From SIG607 sp045537575 (GTDB taxonomy: Bacteria > Bacillota > Clostridia > Oscillospirales > Acutalibacteraceae), in contig JAZSPU010000033.1 of NCBI GenBank assembly GCA_045537575.1, forward strand, positions 1 through 63,674: a stretch of DNA of 63,674 bases, written 5' to 3'. The position numbers and the translations under genes are program-made. The notes beneath the pieces were generated by a model. The model was not told the origin of the DNA. It ran no database searches and worked only from the letters and a program-made list of their open reading frames with translations. Every line of letters starts with the position of its first letter. The first letter of the stretch is position 1. Below, piece after piece: positions 25,693 to 34,246 of the stretch.

Positions 25693-26073
25693 CTAGTTGA
25701 AATATATTTTATTTTTCATAGCCTCCAGCATAACGGTTGCGCTTTTTTCGTTAGTTGCAAGAGGGATTTTTTGTACGTCGCAAAGGCGAAGGAGCGCCGA
25801 AACATCGGGTTCATGAGGCTGTGCGGTAAGAGGATCTCTTAAAAAGATTACCAAATCCATATTTCCGTCCGCAAGCATAGCGCCTATCTGTTGGTCACCG
25901 CCCAAGGGACCGCTTTTCATTCTGTAAATAGAAAGACCTGTTTCGCCCATAATAAGAGTTCCCGTGGTTCCGGTTGCATAGAGCTCGTGACCGTCAAGAA
26001 CGTCCTTATAAGCCTTTGCAAGTTCAATTATATCATTTTTCTTTTTATCGTGTGCTATAAGTGCAATTTTCAT
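25693..26073 (-). CDS. mgsA: Methylglyoxal synthase
   Basis: Converts dihydroxyacetone phosphate to methylglyoxal and phosphate, a bypass that relieves sugar-phosphate stress. The 126 residues match the family: IALIAHDKKKNDI at the N terminus, the phosphate loop YATGTTGTLI, and the catalytic motif SGPLGGDQQIGAML with the catalytic aspartate, then FLRDPLTAQPHEPDV. Normal length, stand-alone gene. Confidence 0.97.
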   Translation of the reverse strand: MKIALIAHDKKKNDIIELAKAYKDVLDGHELYATGTTGTLIMGETGLSIYRMKSGPLGGDQQIGAMLADGNMDLVIFLRDPLTAQPHEPDVSALLRLCDVQKIPLATNEKSATVMLEAMKNKIYFN

Positions 26074-26097
26074 ATTTTTTCCTCTCTATTAATTTTC

Positions 26098-26126
26098 TAT
26101 TTATGTTTTAACACAAAAAGCGTCAA
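26098..26126 (-). promoter_or_regulatory. mgsA promoter candidate
   Basis: TTGACG (26121-26126), 17-bp spacer, TAAATA (26098-26103) on the minus strand, about 25 nt before the start codon. Confidence 0.55.
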
Positions 26127-26215
26127 AAATCAATATTTTTATCTGCTTTTGCTTTACTTTTAGATTCATTTAATATATAATATGTTGTAAATGTTATTTT
26201 AAGACGGTGATTATT

Positions 26216-27124
26216 ATGACTTCTGTTTTTATAAACGTAGCAACTCTTATTATCTTTGCCTCTATCGGTTTTGTTCTGGCAAAATTCAAAATAGCGAAAG
26301 CAGAGTACGGACAAATACTTTCTTCCCTTTTGGTTTACGTATTTTCCCCCGCTATGCTTTTCAGAACCTTTGCAACAAATTTTAATAAAGATTACATAAA
26401 AAACAATTACTCTATAATGCTTGTATCTTTAGCGATACTGGCTGTACTTATAGTAATTTCCCAGATAGTACCTCGTTTTTTGACTAAGGATGCCTACAAA
26501 AGAAAGGTCTATGAGTATTCTATGATAATCGCCAACTATGGCTATATGGGTTATCCCCTTACACAAGTGCTTTTCGGCGATAAGGTTTTGCTTAACGTTA
26601 TGATGTTTGCTCTGCCCCTTTCGGTTTATATTTTTACCTACGGTTTCTGTAGGCTCACCAATACGGGATTAAATCTTAAAAAGCTTATTAACCCATCTAT
26701 TATTGCTATTTTTCTCGGTATGATATACGGTCTTTCGGGACTCGGCTTGCCCTCCTTTGCAAACGACTTCTTAAACACCGCCGCCGCTCCTATGGGAATT
26801 GTTGCAATGCTTCTTGCAGGTATTACCGTTTCGGAATATAAGTTCAGTGAACTGCTTCGTTATAAAGCCAACTACTTTGTAGCTATATGGAAGGTGCTGA
26901 TAGTTCCGCTTACAATAGGCTTTATTCTTGCAAAGCTTTGTAACGCTCCTGACCTTGCCCGAATTGCTCTTATGATTTACGCAATTCCCTGCGGACTTAA
27001 CACTATCGTATTCCCGAAACTTGTGGGAGAAGATTGCAGCACCGGCGCCTCCCTCGCACTTATTTCCAGTATTCTTTCGGTAGGCACCATTCCCCTTTGC
27101 CTTTACGTTTTCAATTTAATATAA
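26216..27124 (+). CDS. AEC-family (auxin efflux carrier-like) transporter
   Basis: Membrane carrier of about 302 residues with roughly ten hydrophobic helices in two halves. Family marks are the N-terminal VLAKFKIAKAEYGQILSSLL, the YGYMGYPLTQVLFGD loop after helix 4 and the C-terminal IALMIYAIPCGLNTIVFP segment. Bacterial members export small organic acids such as malate; the substrate here is unknown. A GTG at 26207 also fits the frame, but the ATG at 26216 is better spaced from the GGTGA site. It ends at a perfect palindromic terminator. Confidence 0.88.
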   Translation: MTSVFINVATLIIFASIGFVLAKFKIAKAEYGQILSSLLVYVFSPAMLFRTFATNFNKDYIKNNYSIMLVSLAILAVLIVISQIVPRFLTKDAYKRKVYEYSMIIANYGYMGYPLTQVLFGDKVLLNVMMFALPLSVYIFTYGFCRLTNTGLNLKKLINPSIIAIFLGMIYGLSGLGLPSFANDFLNTAAAPMGIVAMLLAGITVSEYKFSELLRYKANYFVAIWKVLIVPLTIGFILAKLCNAPDLARIALMIYAIPCGLNTIVFPKLVGEDCSTGASLALISSILSVGTIPLCLYVFNLI

Positions 27125-27128
27125 TATA

Positions 27129-27162
27129 AAAACTCCTTGAAGTTTAAACTTCAAGGAGTTTT
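27129..27162. terminator. Bidirectional terminator
   Basis: A 34-bp perfect palindrome (arms AAAACTCCTTGAAGTTT and complement) with T tracts both ways, serving the AEC transporter (+) and the O-antigen-ligase-like gene (-). Confidence 0.93.
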
Positions 27163-27166
27163 TTAA

Positions 27167-28369
27167 TTACTTAAGATGCTTTATTTTACGTTCTTCAACA
27201 CCAATACCTGCGGCAATAAAGAGGATTATCATTCCCGTTTGCACCCATACCATAGTGGTGTCAATCATTCCGTAACAGAGCATTGCCCAGAGCACCGCTA
27301 CAATAAATTTTATAATGGTATATTTTTCTTTTTTCGCTTTAAGTCCCACATGGCAATAAAACAAATCGCCTATATATCTTATAATAAAAGCTATTATAAG
27401 AATGGTTCCCACAATGCCGTGGCAAAGAAGTGAATCAATTATAATATTGTGGCAAAGACTTGCTTTATATATAGTCGGATCGCTTATTGAAAAGATTCCG
27501 TAAAGATGCTTATAGCCGAAAAATCCGTGTCCGAAAACAGTCTTTTCTTTTATATGATTTATAGCAAAATTCCATATAAGCACTCGATTATCAGTGGTTA
27601 CGCCCATTTCGTTTATACGGGGTAAAAACTGCGGAACAAGTACAACTATAATAAGCACCGTCACACAAAGTCCCGCAAAAATCGCAAGAAGCTTATATTC
27701 GTGACTTATGGTAAGAAGTATTATTATACCCAGCGCCGCTACCAGCCACAAGCTCATACTTCCGCAAAGCAATATTCCCACAGCGTTAAATACAGCAGCC
27801 AAATAATAAATATATACTTTTTTTGCTCTGTTAACCGCTTTATATGCGCAGATAAGTATTACCAACGTAACGCCTAAGCCAAAAAAATTAGGGTTTGGAT
27901 AAAACACTTTACAGCGGTAAGCTGGAAGAGCGTAATTTATTATTCTTTCAATAATACTGCCGAGTGTTGCAGTACATCCGCCGAGAATAATAACGTCCAG
28001 TAGCTTTTCATAAAATCTTTTGGTTGCAATGCTTCGGGTTACAAAAGCCACAATAGTCATTGCGAAAAAGGAAAGTGCGCATAAAGCACCAACATAGTTT
28101 TTATTTATAAGAGCCACTATAAAGGTAATAAGTATAAAAACGTTTAGTATTAAACTGCCTTTATGGGCAAAAACCTTGTCTCTTGTTCCGGGGAGAATTA
28201 TAAATATAAGAGCGCTGGCATAAATAACCGCTCTTGCTAAATTATAATATGTAAAACAGGAAAAAGCGCAAACAAGTATTAAAATATGAGCAAGTTTTGC
28301 GTAACGGTTGCGTATAAACGCATTTTGCGTTGTTTCTTTTTCTCTTTTTAAAAACGCTAGAAATCCCAT
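27167..28369 (-). CDS. O-antigen ligase/polymerase-like membrane protein
   Basis: Polytopic membrane protein of 400 residues with about ten to eleven helices and a large loop near the C-terminal third containing NRVLIWNFAINHIKEKTVFG and HGFFGYKHLYG, the pattern of Wzy/WaaL (PF04932-type) glycan ligases and polymerases. The open frame extends to 28588, but its first 73 residues translate the upstream gene's tail and terminator; the ATG at 28367-28369, after AAGGGGGCGG, is the credible start (MGFLAFLKREKE). No other polysaccharide genes are adjacent, so the substrate is unknown. Confidence 0.82.
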   Translation of the reverse strand: MGFLAFLKREKETTQNAFIRNRYAKLAHILILVCAFSCFTYYNLARAVIYASALIFIILPGTRDKVFAHKGSLILNVFILITFIVALINKNYVGALCALSFFAMTIVAFVTRSIATKRFYEKLLDVIILGGCTATLGSIIERIINYALPAYRCKVFYPNPNFFGLGVTLVILICAYKAVNRAKKVYIYYLAAVFNAVGILLCGSMSLWLVAALGIIILLTISHEYKLLAIFAGLCVTVLIIVVLVPQFLPRINEMGVTTDNRVLIWNFAINHIKEKTVFGHGFFGYKHLYGIFSISDPTIYKASLCHNIIIDSLLCHGIVGTILIIAFIIRYIGDLFYCHVGLKAKKEKYTIIKFIVAVLWAMLCYGMIDTTMVWVQTGMIILFIAAGIGVEERKIKHLK

Positions 28370-28471
28370 ATTCCGCCCCCTTAAAAGTTCTTCATATTTA
28401 TTATACTTAAAGTCATACTCTTCTTCAAGGAAAATTTTATCATATAACAAAAAAGCAACTAAAAAAAGAAG

Positions 28472-28503
28472 TGGGTTGGTACCAAATCTTTGGTGCCAAC
28501 CCA
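28472..28503 (-). terminator. Terminator after the alpha/alpha-barrel gene
   Basis: TGGGTTGGTACCAAA and its near-complement form a 15-bp stem with a 2-nt loop, followed by CTTCTTTTTTT on the minus strand. Confidence 0.9.
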
Positions 28504-28512
28504 TATTCTTTA

Positions 28513-30087
28513 TTATTTTTCCTCGGCTTCGGTAACGTCTGCTAAGTACATCATACAGGAAGCGGTTACAATCAAACAGTTTACCCATAAATTTCCGCCG
28601 TCTTCAATACAGGTTTTTCTCATCCAATGTGTAGGAATAAGACCATTCTTAGGATTTTGCATACGGGTAATAGAGTCACCGAGCACCTTTGCCTTAGCAA
28701 GAAGCAAAGGATCCTTTTTGACGGAATACATATCTAAAAATGCCTTGACAATACACGCTGTACTTGAATCGATAGGCATATACCACTTATACTGCTCAAG
28801 ACCTGCAGGAGAAAACCATTCGCTAATATCGGCGCCGTGTCTTATACTGCAACGGTCATTATAGGGAGCGAAATTTTCCCAGATAACAAACTGGTCCTCT
28901 ACAAATCTGAGCATATCCTCAGCTTCACTCATCCACTTTTCATCATCTGCTTTATTATTAACAATATAATCTATCATTCTATCAGCAGTAAAGTGTGTCA
29001 AGTTAGAATAAAGTGTTGAGAACGACGAGTCCTCAAACTGTCCTTCCCAGTTATAGTTTTCAACACAGGTTTTTATGATATAGTCATAACAGCCCTTTTC
29101 AAGCTGTGCCCAAACTTCCTCTCCTGTGCGACGGTACATACCGTTCATAAAGTCCATAATTACATCGGGAACACAGTAATTAGGAACTGTATTTTCTCCT
29201 GTTTTATCAGAAACAAACAAATACCAACTGCCGTTTTCCAGAACGTGAGCGCGGTAATAATCAGCAATTTTTCTGGCGGCTTCTAGGTAGCGGATATCTC
29301 CGGTAGCTTTTTCTAATTCCAAATATGAACGTCCAACTTCTGCAGGATAGATCATCATTACGTTTCCGCCGCGAACAATGGCAGACTCGTTATTGTATTT
29401 TTCTAAGTCCTTTCTGAAATCGGTATAATATGTAGGGGGAAGTCCTTCAAGGGCAGTACCCTCGGGGAAGGTAATAGAAATAAGAAAATCTGCAGATTTT
29501 ACCGCTATTTCCATAGCCTTATCAGCATTTTCGGGATCCAGCTTTGCATAATCCAGCATTCCCATTATCACGCGGGAAATAGTCTTGGAGGGATACACGT
29601 TAAAATCGAAATCGGGATCAGGAGTGCCGTGTATTCTCCAATACTGTATAAAAGGAAGATTGAAAACGTAGCGATAAGCCATCATCGCGCACTCGCGGTA
29701 ACTGCGAGCCTTAGGCGGATAAAACTGGGGACCTTTAAAGGGTGCTACACGGTAAAAGGTACGTGCGCCTGCAAGATACTTAGGATTGCCGTTTTCATCC
29801 AACCCTTCGCACTTAAGCTCAACCAAGCCTTCGGGAATATCGTTCCAAATAGGTGTAAGTAAAGCATCAGAGGTTTCAGCCTCAAAGCTGTGAACCTTAT
29901 TATTACAATCGGTTGCGGTAAAGAGATAACGTCTGCAACCCGGTACGTGATTAAAGTTAAAATTAGGATTAAACATAAACTGCGAAGCGTGAACGTTCCA
30001 GAAAGGTCTGCCCTGTGCGCCGCCGTGATGAGCGGTAGTAATTTCGCTGTTATATTCATTTAATGCCTGCTGGGCTAATGTGCTCAT
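28513..30087 (-). CDS. Predicted alpha/alpha-barrel carbohydrate-active protein, family unassigned
   Basis: The 524-residue cytosolic-looking protein has no signal peptide. An N-terminal beta-rich part (about 30-115: WNVHASQFMFNPNFNFNHVPG, HSFEAETSDALLTPIWNDIP) is followed by a long helical part with repeats like SRVIMGMLDYAKLDPENADK, YLELEKATGDIRYLEAARKI and DSSTACIVKAFLDMYSVKKD, typical of six-hairpin (alpha/alpha)6 enzymes such as unsaturated glucuronyl hydrolases or epimerases. Aromatic and acidic residues line this region, but no family motif was recognised. It has its own promoter and terminator. Confidence 0.65.
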   Translation of the reverse strand: MSTLAQQALNEYNSEITTAHHGGAQGRPFWNVHASQFMFNPNFNFNHVPGCRRYLFTATDCNNKVHSFEAETSDALLTPIWNDIPEGLVELKCEGLDENGNPKYLAGARTFYRVAPFKGPQFYPPKARSYRECAMMAYRYVFNLPFIQYWRIHGTPDPDFDFNVYPSKTISRVIMGMLDYAKLDPENADKAMEIAVKSADFLISITFPEGTALEGLPPTYYTDFRKDLEKYNNESAIVRGGNVMMIYPAEVGRSYLELEKATGDIRYLEAARKIADYYRAHVLENGSWYLFVSDKTGENTVPNYCVPDVIMDFMNGMYRRTGEEVWAQLEKGCYDYIIKTCVENYNWEGQFEDSSFSTLYSNLTHFTADRMIDYIVNNKADDEKWMSEAEDMLRFVEDQFVIWENFAPYNDRCSIRHGADISEWFSPAGLEQYKWYMPIDSSTACIVKAFLDMYSVKKDPLLLAKAKVLGDSITRMQNPKNGLIPTHWMRKTCIEDGGNLWVNCLIVTASCMMYLADVTEAEEK

Positions 30088-30123
30088 AATAATTCTCCTT
30101 TTTGAAAAAGTTTTCTTACAATT

Positions 30124-30152
30124 TTTATACCATCTTGCATCACATTTGTCAA
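30124..30152 (-). promoter_or_regulatory. Promoter of the alpha/alpha-barrel gene
   Basis: TTGACA (30147-30152), 17-bp spacer, TATAAA (30124-30129) on the minus strand. Confidence 0.82.
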
Positions 30153-30185
30153 GAAAAAAATCAAAAATGTCCCAAATAATATAAA

Positions 30186-30213
30186 ATACACCGAAACTTA
30201 AGTTTCGGTGTAT
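30186..30213 (-). terminator. Terminator of the nad operon
   Basis: Perfect 28-bp palindrome (ATACACCGAAACTT and complement) 30 nt beyond the niaR stop, with a T-rich tail on the minus strand. Confidence 0.85.
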
Positions 30214-30242
30214 CTCTTTTACTTTCTCTTACAGAAAAAATA

Positions 30243-30755
30243 TTATATTTTAGGCGCAATATATCCTTTATTATGAAGAGCATTTTCGATTAAATCCAAA
30301 ACACTTTCGGAATCGGCGCGAACTGTATGATAATGGTATCCTCCGGTAATATTCATAAGCTCAGAGGACTTTCCGCTTCTTACCCCTTCAATAAACTGCT
30401 TTACGTTAAGACGTGAAAAGATATTTAAGGGCGCTACCACCCTGCCGTACACTTTATGCCATACAAAAACATCTACTACCGTTCCGCCTAAATCTATAAT
30501 GGTATTAAGCTCGTCCTCGGTCTGCTGTGTTGTGTGATACAATTTAAAGACACGCTCTTTAAGAGGTGATTTTTGAATAATATATCCGTTATGTGTAGAA
30601 AGAATATCGTAACCCGAACCCTTTAACACCGTAATATCCTGCACGATAATTTGTCGGGACACACCAAACTCATCTGAAAGCATACTGCCTGAAACAGCTT
30701 CATTTGCAGATAATAGCCGATTGGCAATTGCTTTTCTTCTGTCGAGAGCCTTCAT
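30243..30755 (-). CDS. niaR: NAD biosynthesis repressor NiaR
   Basis: Niacin-responsive repressor of NAD synthesis and salvage in Bacillus/Clostridium lineages. The 170 residues comprise an N-terminal HTH_11 domain (about 4-60: ANRLLSANEAVSGSMLSDEF, then GVSRQIIVQDITVLKGSGYD) and a C-terminal 3H domain (about 75-168) with histidines in LYHTTQQ, FVWHKVYG and GGYHYHTV, expected to bind metal and niacin. It is the last gene of the nadA-B-C operon, 12 nt after nadC, so the repressor is co-expressed with its likely targets. Confidence 0.95.
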   Translation of the reverse strand: MKALDRRKAIANRLLSANEAVSGSMLSDEFGVSRQIIVQDITVLKGSGYDILSTHNGYIIQKSPLKERVFKLYHTTQQTEDELNTIIDLGGTVVDVFVWHKVYGRVVAPLNIFSRLNVKQFIEGVRSGKSSELMNITGGYHYHTVRADSESVLDLIENALHNKGYIAPKI

Positions 30756-30767
30756 ATATTTACTCCT

Positions 30768-31619
30768 TTAAACAGCGTGTAAATTTTTAAGAGAAAGATC
30801 CAATATAGGAGAGGAGTGGGTAAGGGCGCCGCTTGATATATAGTCCACACCAATATCAATAAGCTTTGCTACGTTTTCCTTTGTAACGTTACCGCTACAC
30901 TCGGTTTCTGCCTTACCTGCGCAGAGCTTTACAGCCTCTTTCATATCCTCAACACTCATATTATCAAGCATAATAATATCCGCGCCGGCCTCCAGAGCCT
31001 CTTTGAGCATTTGAAGATTTTCAACCTCTACTTCGATTTTACGAACAAAAGGAGCATATTCCTTTGCCATTTGTACGGCTTCCTTTACACCGCCTGCCGC
31101 ACCGATGTGGTTATCCTTAAGCAAAATACCATCACTAAGATTATAGCGGTGATTGTAGCCTCCGCCAACCTTAACAGCATATTTTTCAAAAATACGCATA
31201 CACGGTGTGGTCTTACGTGTATCGAGAAGCTTGGTTTTACTTCCTTTAAGCATATCTGCAATAGTGCGGGTATAGGTTGCAATACCGCTCATTCTTTGCA
31301 GATAATTAAGGGCAGTTCTCTCTCCCGAAAGCAAAACCCGTATGTCGCCTTTAATAACTCCAAGCCTTTGTCCGTTTTTAACGTAATCGCCATCCACACA
31401 ATTAAAGATAACATCTGTTTTTTCATCAAGCAATTTGAAGACACGCTTAAACACTTCAAGCCCTGCAATAACTCCGTCTTCCTTGCAAATCAGTTCTACT
31501 TCGCCAAGCTGATACTTCGGCATTACGGAATTAGTGGTAATATCCTCGCTGGTAATATCCTCTTTAAGCGCCGCCAAAATCAAATCATCTGCATTTGTTT
31601 TCATTGTAATATTATTCAT
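30768..31619 (-). CDS. nadC: Nicotinate-nucleotide pyrophosphorylase (quinolinate phosphoribosyltransferase)
   Basis: Third step of de novo NAD synthesis: quinolinate plus PRPP gives nicotinate mononucleotide and CO2. The 283 residues include EDITSEDITTNSV at the N terminus, the LNYLQRMSGIATYTR helix, DTRKTTPCMRIFEKYAV with PRPP/quinolinate contacts, GGGYNHRYNLSDGILLKDNH and the EVEVENLQMLKEALEAGADI barrel segment. A TTG at 31640 is in frame, but the ATG at 31617-31619 is better placed after AAGGAG. It overlaps the nadB stop by 8 nt. Confidence 0.95.
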   Translation of the reverse strand: MNNITMKTNADDLILAALKEDITSEDITTNSVMPKYQLGEVELICKEDGVIAGLEVFKRVFKLLDEKTDVIFNCVDGDYVKNGQRLGVIKGDIRVLLSGERTALNYLQRMSGIATYTRTIADMLKGSKTKLLDTRKTTPCMRIFEKYAVKVGGGYNHRYNLSDGILLKDNHIGAAGGVKEAVQMAKEYAPFVRKIEVEVENLQMLKEALEAGADIIMLDNMSVEDMKEAVKLCAGKAETECSGNVTKENVAKLIDIGVDYISSGALTHSSPILDLSLKNLHAV

Positions 31620-32886
31620 GGCTGTTTTTCTCCTTTTCAATTGCTTTTAAAATTAACTGTTTATATTTTTCCTGATATCCGTCATACTGCGAAGCATCAA
31701 CGGTAATATTATCACTGTGCTTTAAAGCTTCATATTTTTCAAAAATATGCTTTGCCGCCCTTTTAGCAAATACAAGGCTTTCCAGCAGAGAATTACTTGC
31801 AAGACGGTTTCTTCCGTGAACGCCGTTACAAGCCGTTTCTCCTACAGCATATAACCTGTTCATAGAGGTTTTACTGTAACGGTCAACGTCAATGCCGCCC
31901 ATAAAATAATGCTGCGCCGGTACAACCGGAATAGGCTCTTTTGTTATATCATAGCCCTCTTCAAGACAGTGCTTATAAATATTAGGAAAATGATTCCTTA
32001 TTTCATCAGCAGGAATAGGCGCTAAGGATAACCAAACGTGTTCGCTGTTTTCCTTTTTCATTTCTTTAAATATAGCATCTGCTACAACGTCACGCGGCAA
32101 CAGTTCATTTACAAACCTTTCGCCCTTAGAGTTAAGCAAAATCGCACCTTCACCACGCACAGACTCAGAAATAAGAAATTCTCTGCCAAGTTTTTGAGTA
32201 TAAAGCGTCGTGGGGTGAATTTGTATGTAATCTATATGCTTAAGCTTTATATCATACTTTAAAGCCAATGCCAAGGCATCGCCTGTCAGATGCTTATAAT
32301 TAGTGGAGTGCTTAAAAAGTCCTCCGATACCGCCCGTTGCAAGTACCGTATAATCCGCATTGATGCACATATAATTACCGTCTGCATTATGACCGATAAC
32401 ACCTGAGCAGACGTTATTTTTGCAAATAAGATCCACCATAGTAAAATTTTCAATAAGCGTTATGTTATCTCTGTTTTTCGCAGTTTCAAGTAAATGCGAA
32501 GTTATTTCTTTTCCCGTTTCGTCTTCGTGAAATAGGATACGCGGTTTAGAATGGGCGCCTTCACGGGTATAGGCAAAGGCTTCGCCGTCCTTTTCAAAGC
32601 GAACACCTAAAGATACTAAATCGCCAATAACTTCCTTTGAAGAACGAATCATAATTTCTACAGATTCGGGGTTGTTTTCATAATGCCCCGCCTTTAAAGT
32701 ATCTTCATAAAAAGAATTGTAATCTTCTTCGTCGCGGAGAACGCATATACCGCCTTGAGCAAGAAAAGAATCGCTCTTAGTAGCCGCCTTTTTGGTAACA
32801 ACGGTAATTTTTTTATCTTTCGGTAAATTAAGGGCGCAGTAAAGCCCAGCAACACCGCATCCTACAATTAAAACGTCTGTAATCAT
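31612..32886 (-). CDS. nadB: L-aspartate oxidase, short form
   Basis: FAD enzyme that oxidises aspartate to iminoaspartate for NadA. Seen: the dinucleotide fold DVLIVGCGVAGLYCALNLP, the SDSFLAQGGICVL flavin loop, GREFLISESVRGEGAILLNS, RDVVADAIF and the C-terminal ETACNGVHGRNRLASNSLLE. At 424 residues it lacks most of the helical C-terminal domain of the about 530-residue forms; short clostridial versions are common, so it is probably functional. It starts 5 nt after nadA. Confidence 0.94.
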   Translation of the reverse strand: MITDVLIVGCGVAGLYCALNLPKDKKITVVTKKAATKSDSFLAQGGICVLRDEEDYNSFYEDTLKAGHYENNPESVEIMIRSSKEVIGDLVSLGVRFEKDGEAFAYTREGAHSKPRILFHEDETGKEITSHLLETAKNRDNITLIENFTMVDLICKNNVCSGVIGHNADGNYMCINADYTVLATGGIGGLFKHSTNYKHLTGDALALALKYDIKLKHIDYIQIHPTTLYTQKLGREFLISESVRGEGAILLNSKGERFVNELLPRDVVADAIFKEMKKENSEHVWLSLAPIPADEIRNHFPNIYKHCLEEGYDITKEPIPVVPAQHYFMGGIDVDRYSKTSMNRLYAVGETACNGVHGRNRLASNSLLESLVFAKRAAKHIFEKYEALKHSDNITVDASQYDGYQEKYKQLILKAIEKEKNSHE

Positions 32887-32891
32887 TATCT

Positions 32892-33785
32892 TTAAAGCTC
32901 CAACATTCTGTCAAGAGGACGCAATGCTCTTTGGCGTATATCCTCAGATACATAAACCTGCTTGTCCTCTTTTTCAAGCACCGACAAAACAGCTTCAAGT
33001 GTATTCAGCTTCATATCCTTACAGCAAGGGCGCGGTTCGGGATAATAAAAACGCTTATCGGGATTATCCGTAATCAGTTTATAGTCAACGCCGTCTTCGG
33101 TACAAATTATGTATTCATAGGTTTTATCTGCTTTTGCAAAGGCTATGATATCAGCGGTACTGCCGATATAGTCTGAAATTTCCAGCACCTCTTCTTCACA
33201 TTCGGGGTGCGAAAGCACCTTTGCGTTAGGATGTTTTTCTTTTTCGGCTATGACTTGTTTTGCGGTGATTTTTGCATGGATAGGACAACAGCCGTCATTA
33301 AGAATAATATTCTTTTCAGGAATCTGCTCTGCCACAAATCTGCCGAGATTGTAATCAGGAATAAAGAATATGTTTTTATTTGGCAGTTTTTTTACAATTC
33401 CTACTGCATTTGAGGAGGTAACACAAACGTCGCTTTTACACTTAAGCTCGGCTGTAGAATTTATATAGCAAACAACCGCAAGGTCATCATATTTTGCTTT
33501 CATTTCATCTATGATACCGTCCCTTACCATATGCGCCATAGCGCAATCGGCAGTTAGGTCAGGCATAAGCACCTTTTTATCGGGATTTAGTATCTTTGCG
33601 CTTTCTCCCATAAACCGAACGCCGCAAAAAACGATAATATCTGCATCACTTTGTTTTGCCGCTTTTGCGAGATAAAACGAATCTCCAACAAAATCTGCAA
33701 TTTCCTGAACCTCGGCAGGACAATAATAGTGGGCAAGTATTACCGCATTCTTTTCCTTTTTCAACTTATTTATTTGATTTTTCAT
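32892..33785 (-). CDS. nadA: Quinolinate synthase
   Basis: 4Fe-4S enzyme that condenses iminoaspartate with dihydroxyacetone phosphate to quinolinate. The 297 residues carry the three expected cluster cysteines, in IIVFCGVRFMGE, in the CVTSSNAVGIV region and in the PRPCCKDM C-terminal motif, plus the HYYCPAEVQEIADFVGDS N-terminal substrate segment and MPDLTADCAMAHM. It is the first gene of the operon; its promoter contains an inverted repeat that is a likely NiaR site. Confidence 0.96.
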   Translation of the reverse strand: MKNQINKLKKEKNAVILAHYYCPAEVQEIADFVGDSFYLAKAAKQSDADIIVFCGVRFMGESAKILNPDKKVLMPDLTADCAMAHMVRDGIIDEMKAKYDDLAVVCYINSTAELKCKSDVCVTSSNAVGIVKKLPNKNIFFIPDYNLGRFVAEQIPEKNIILNDGCCPIHAKITAKQVIAEKEKHPNAKVLSHPECEEEVLEISDYIGSTADIIAFAKADKTYEYIICTEDGVDYKLITDNPDKRFYYPEPRPCCKDMKLNTLEAVLSVLEKEDKQVYVSEDIRQRALRPLDRMLEL

Positions 33786-33830
33786 ATGCGCCTTTCCTTT
33801 GCTGATAAAACCTAATCCTTAAACGCATAG

Positions 33831-33859
33831 ATTATAACACCAAACTTTACATCTGTCAA
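33831..33859 (-). promoter_or_regulatory. nadA operon promoter
   Basis: Perfect TTGACA (33854-33859), 17-bp spacer, perfect TATAAT (33831-33836) on the minus strand, 45 nt before the nadA start. Confidence 0.93.
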
Positions 33860-33871
33860 CTTATCTGTAAA
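33846..33871. promoter_or_regulatory. Candidate NiaR operator
   Basis: TTTACA (33846-33851) and TGTAAA (33866-33871) form a 26-bp inverted repeat with the -35 box inside it; a protein bound here would block RNA polymerase. Assignment to NiaR rests on the niaR gene in the same operon. Confidence 0.6.
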
Positions 33872-33967
33872 CTTTTTTTAAAGAATTCATCAATTTCTAA
33901 GAAATTGCATATCATCATTGCGAAAGGTTTTTGATGCACTTTTTGTTTGAATTACTGCAGATTTTAA

Positions 33968-34141
33968 GTGAAATCGTTCGCTTTGCTCACGGTGAAATCA
34001 AAGTCAACCGCCTTTGATGAAATATTTTGCTGACGCAAAATGTGAAATTAAATCCACCCACCGCCGCAGCGATTTCACCCGAACACAGTGAGGATTTCAC
34101 ATTGCGAAGCAATATTTCACCCACCCAAAAGGGTGGATTTA
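33968..34141. repeat. Mosaic hairpin repeat with recurrent GTGAAAT units
   Basis: Gene-free sequence built of short hairpins (CAAAG/CTTTG, ATTTTGC/GCAAAAT, ATTGC/GCAAT, CACCC/GGGTG) punctuated by seven GTGAAAT/ATGAAAT-type units, four on one strand and three inverted, with AAATCCACCC and GGGTGGATTT as larger inverted arms. This is the style of multicopy intergenic repeats in clostridial genomes. The adjoining 33872-33967 holds no feature I could recognise. Confidence 0.75.
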
Positions 34142-34145
34142 GTTG

Positions 34146-34177
34146 AAAAAACCGCCGACAAAAGTCGACGGTTTTTT
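34146..34177 (-). terminator. Terminator of the XRE/membrane-protein module
   Basis: Stem AAAAAACCGCCGAC/GTCGACGGTTTTTT with a 4-nt loop and one mismatch, with U residues on the minus strand, 70 nt past the membrane-protein gene. Confidence 0.85.
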
Positions 34178-34210
34178 CTGAAAAGGGTGTACAAATTCGA
34201 ACCCTTTTAA

Positions 34211-34235
34211 AATTTTGACCTATATGTTCGGACCC
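34211..34235. repeat. Left copy of imperfect direct repeat
   Basis: Ends in TATATGTTCGGACCC and matches 34944-34968 at 20 of 25 positions in the same orientation. The pair brackets the XRE and membrane-protein genes with their promoter. A related TTCGAACCC is at about 34193-34203. Confidence 0.55.
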
Positions 34236-34246
34236 ACGAAAAATAA

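Noticed and set aside
28370..28588. N-terminal extension of the O-antigen-ligase-like protein
   Set aside because: These codons are the tail of the upstream gene and its terminator; a well-spaced start exists at 28369.
33872..33967. Possible small ORF or RNA upstream of nadA
   Set aside because: AT-rich sequence with no promoter, ribosome site or stable stem.
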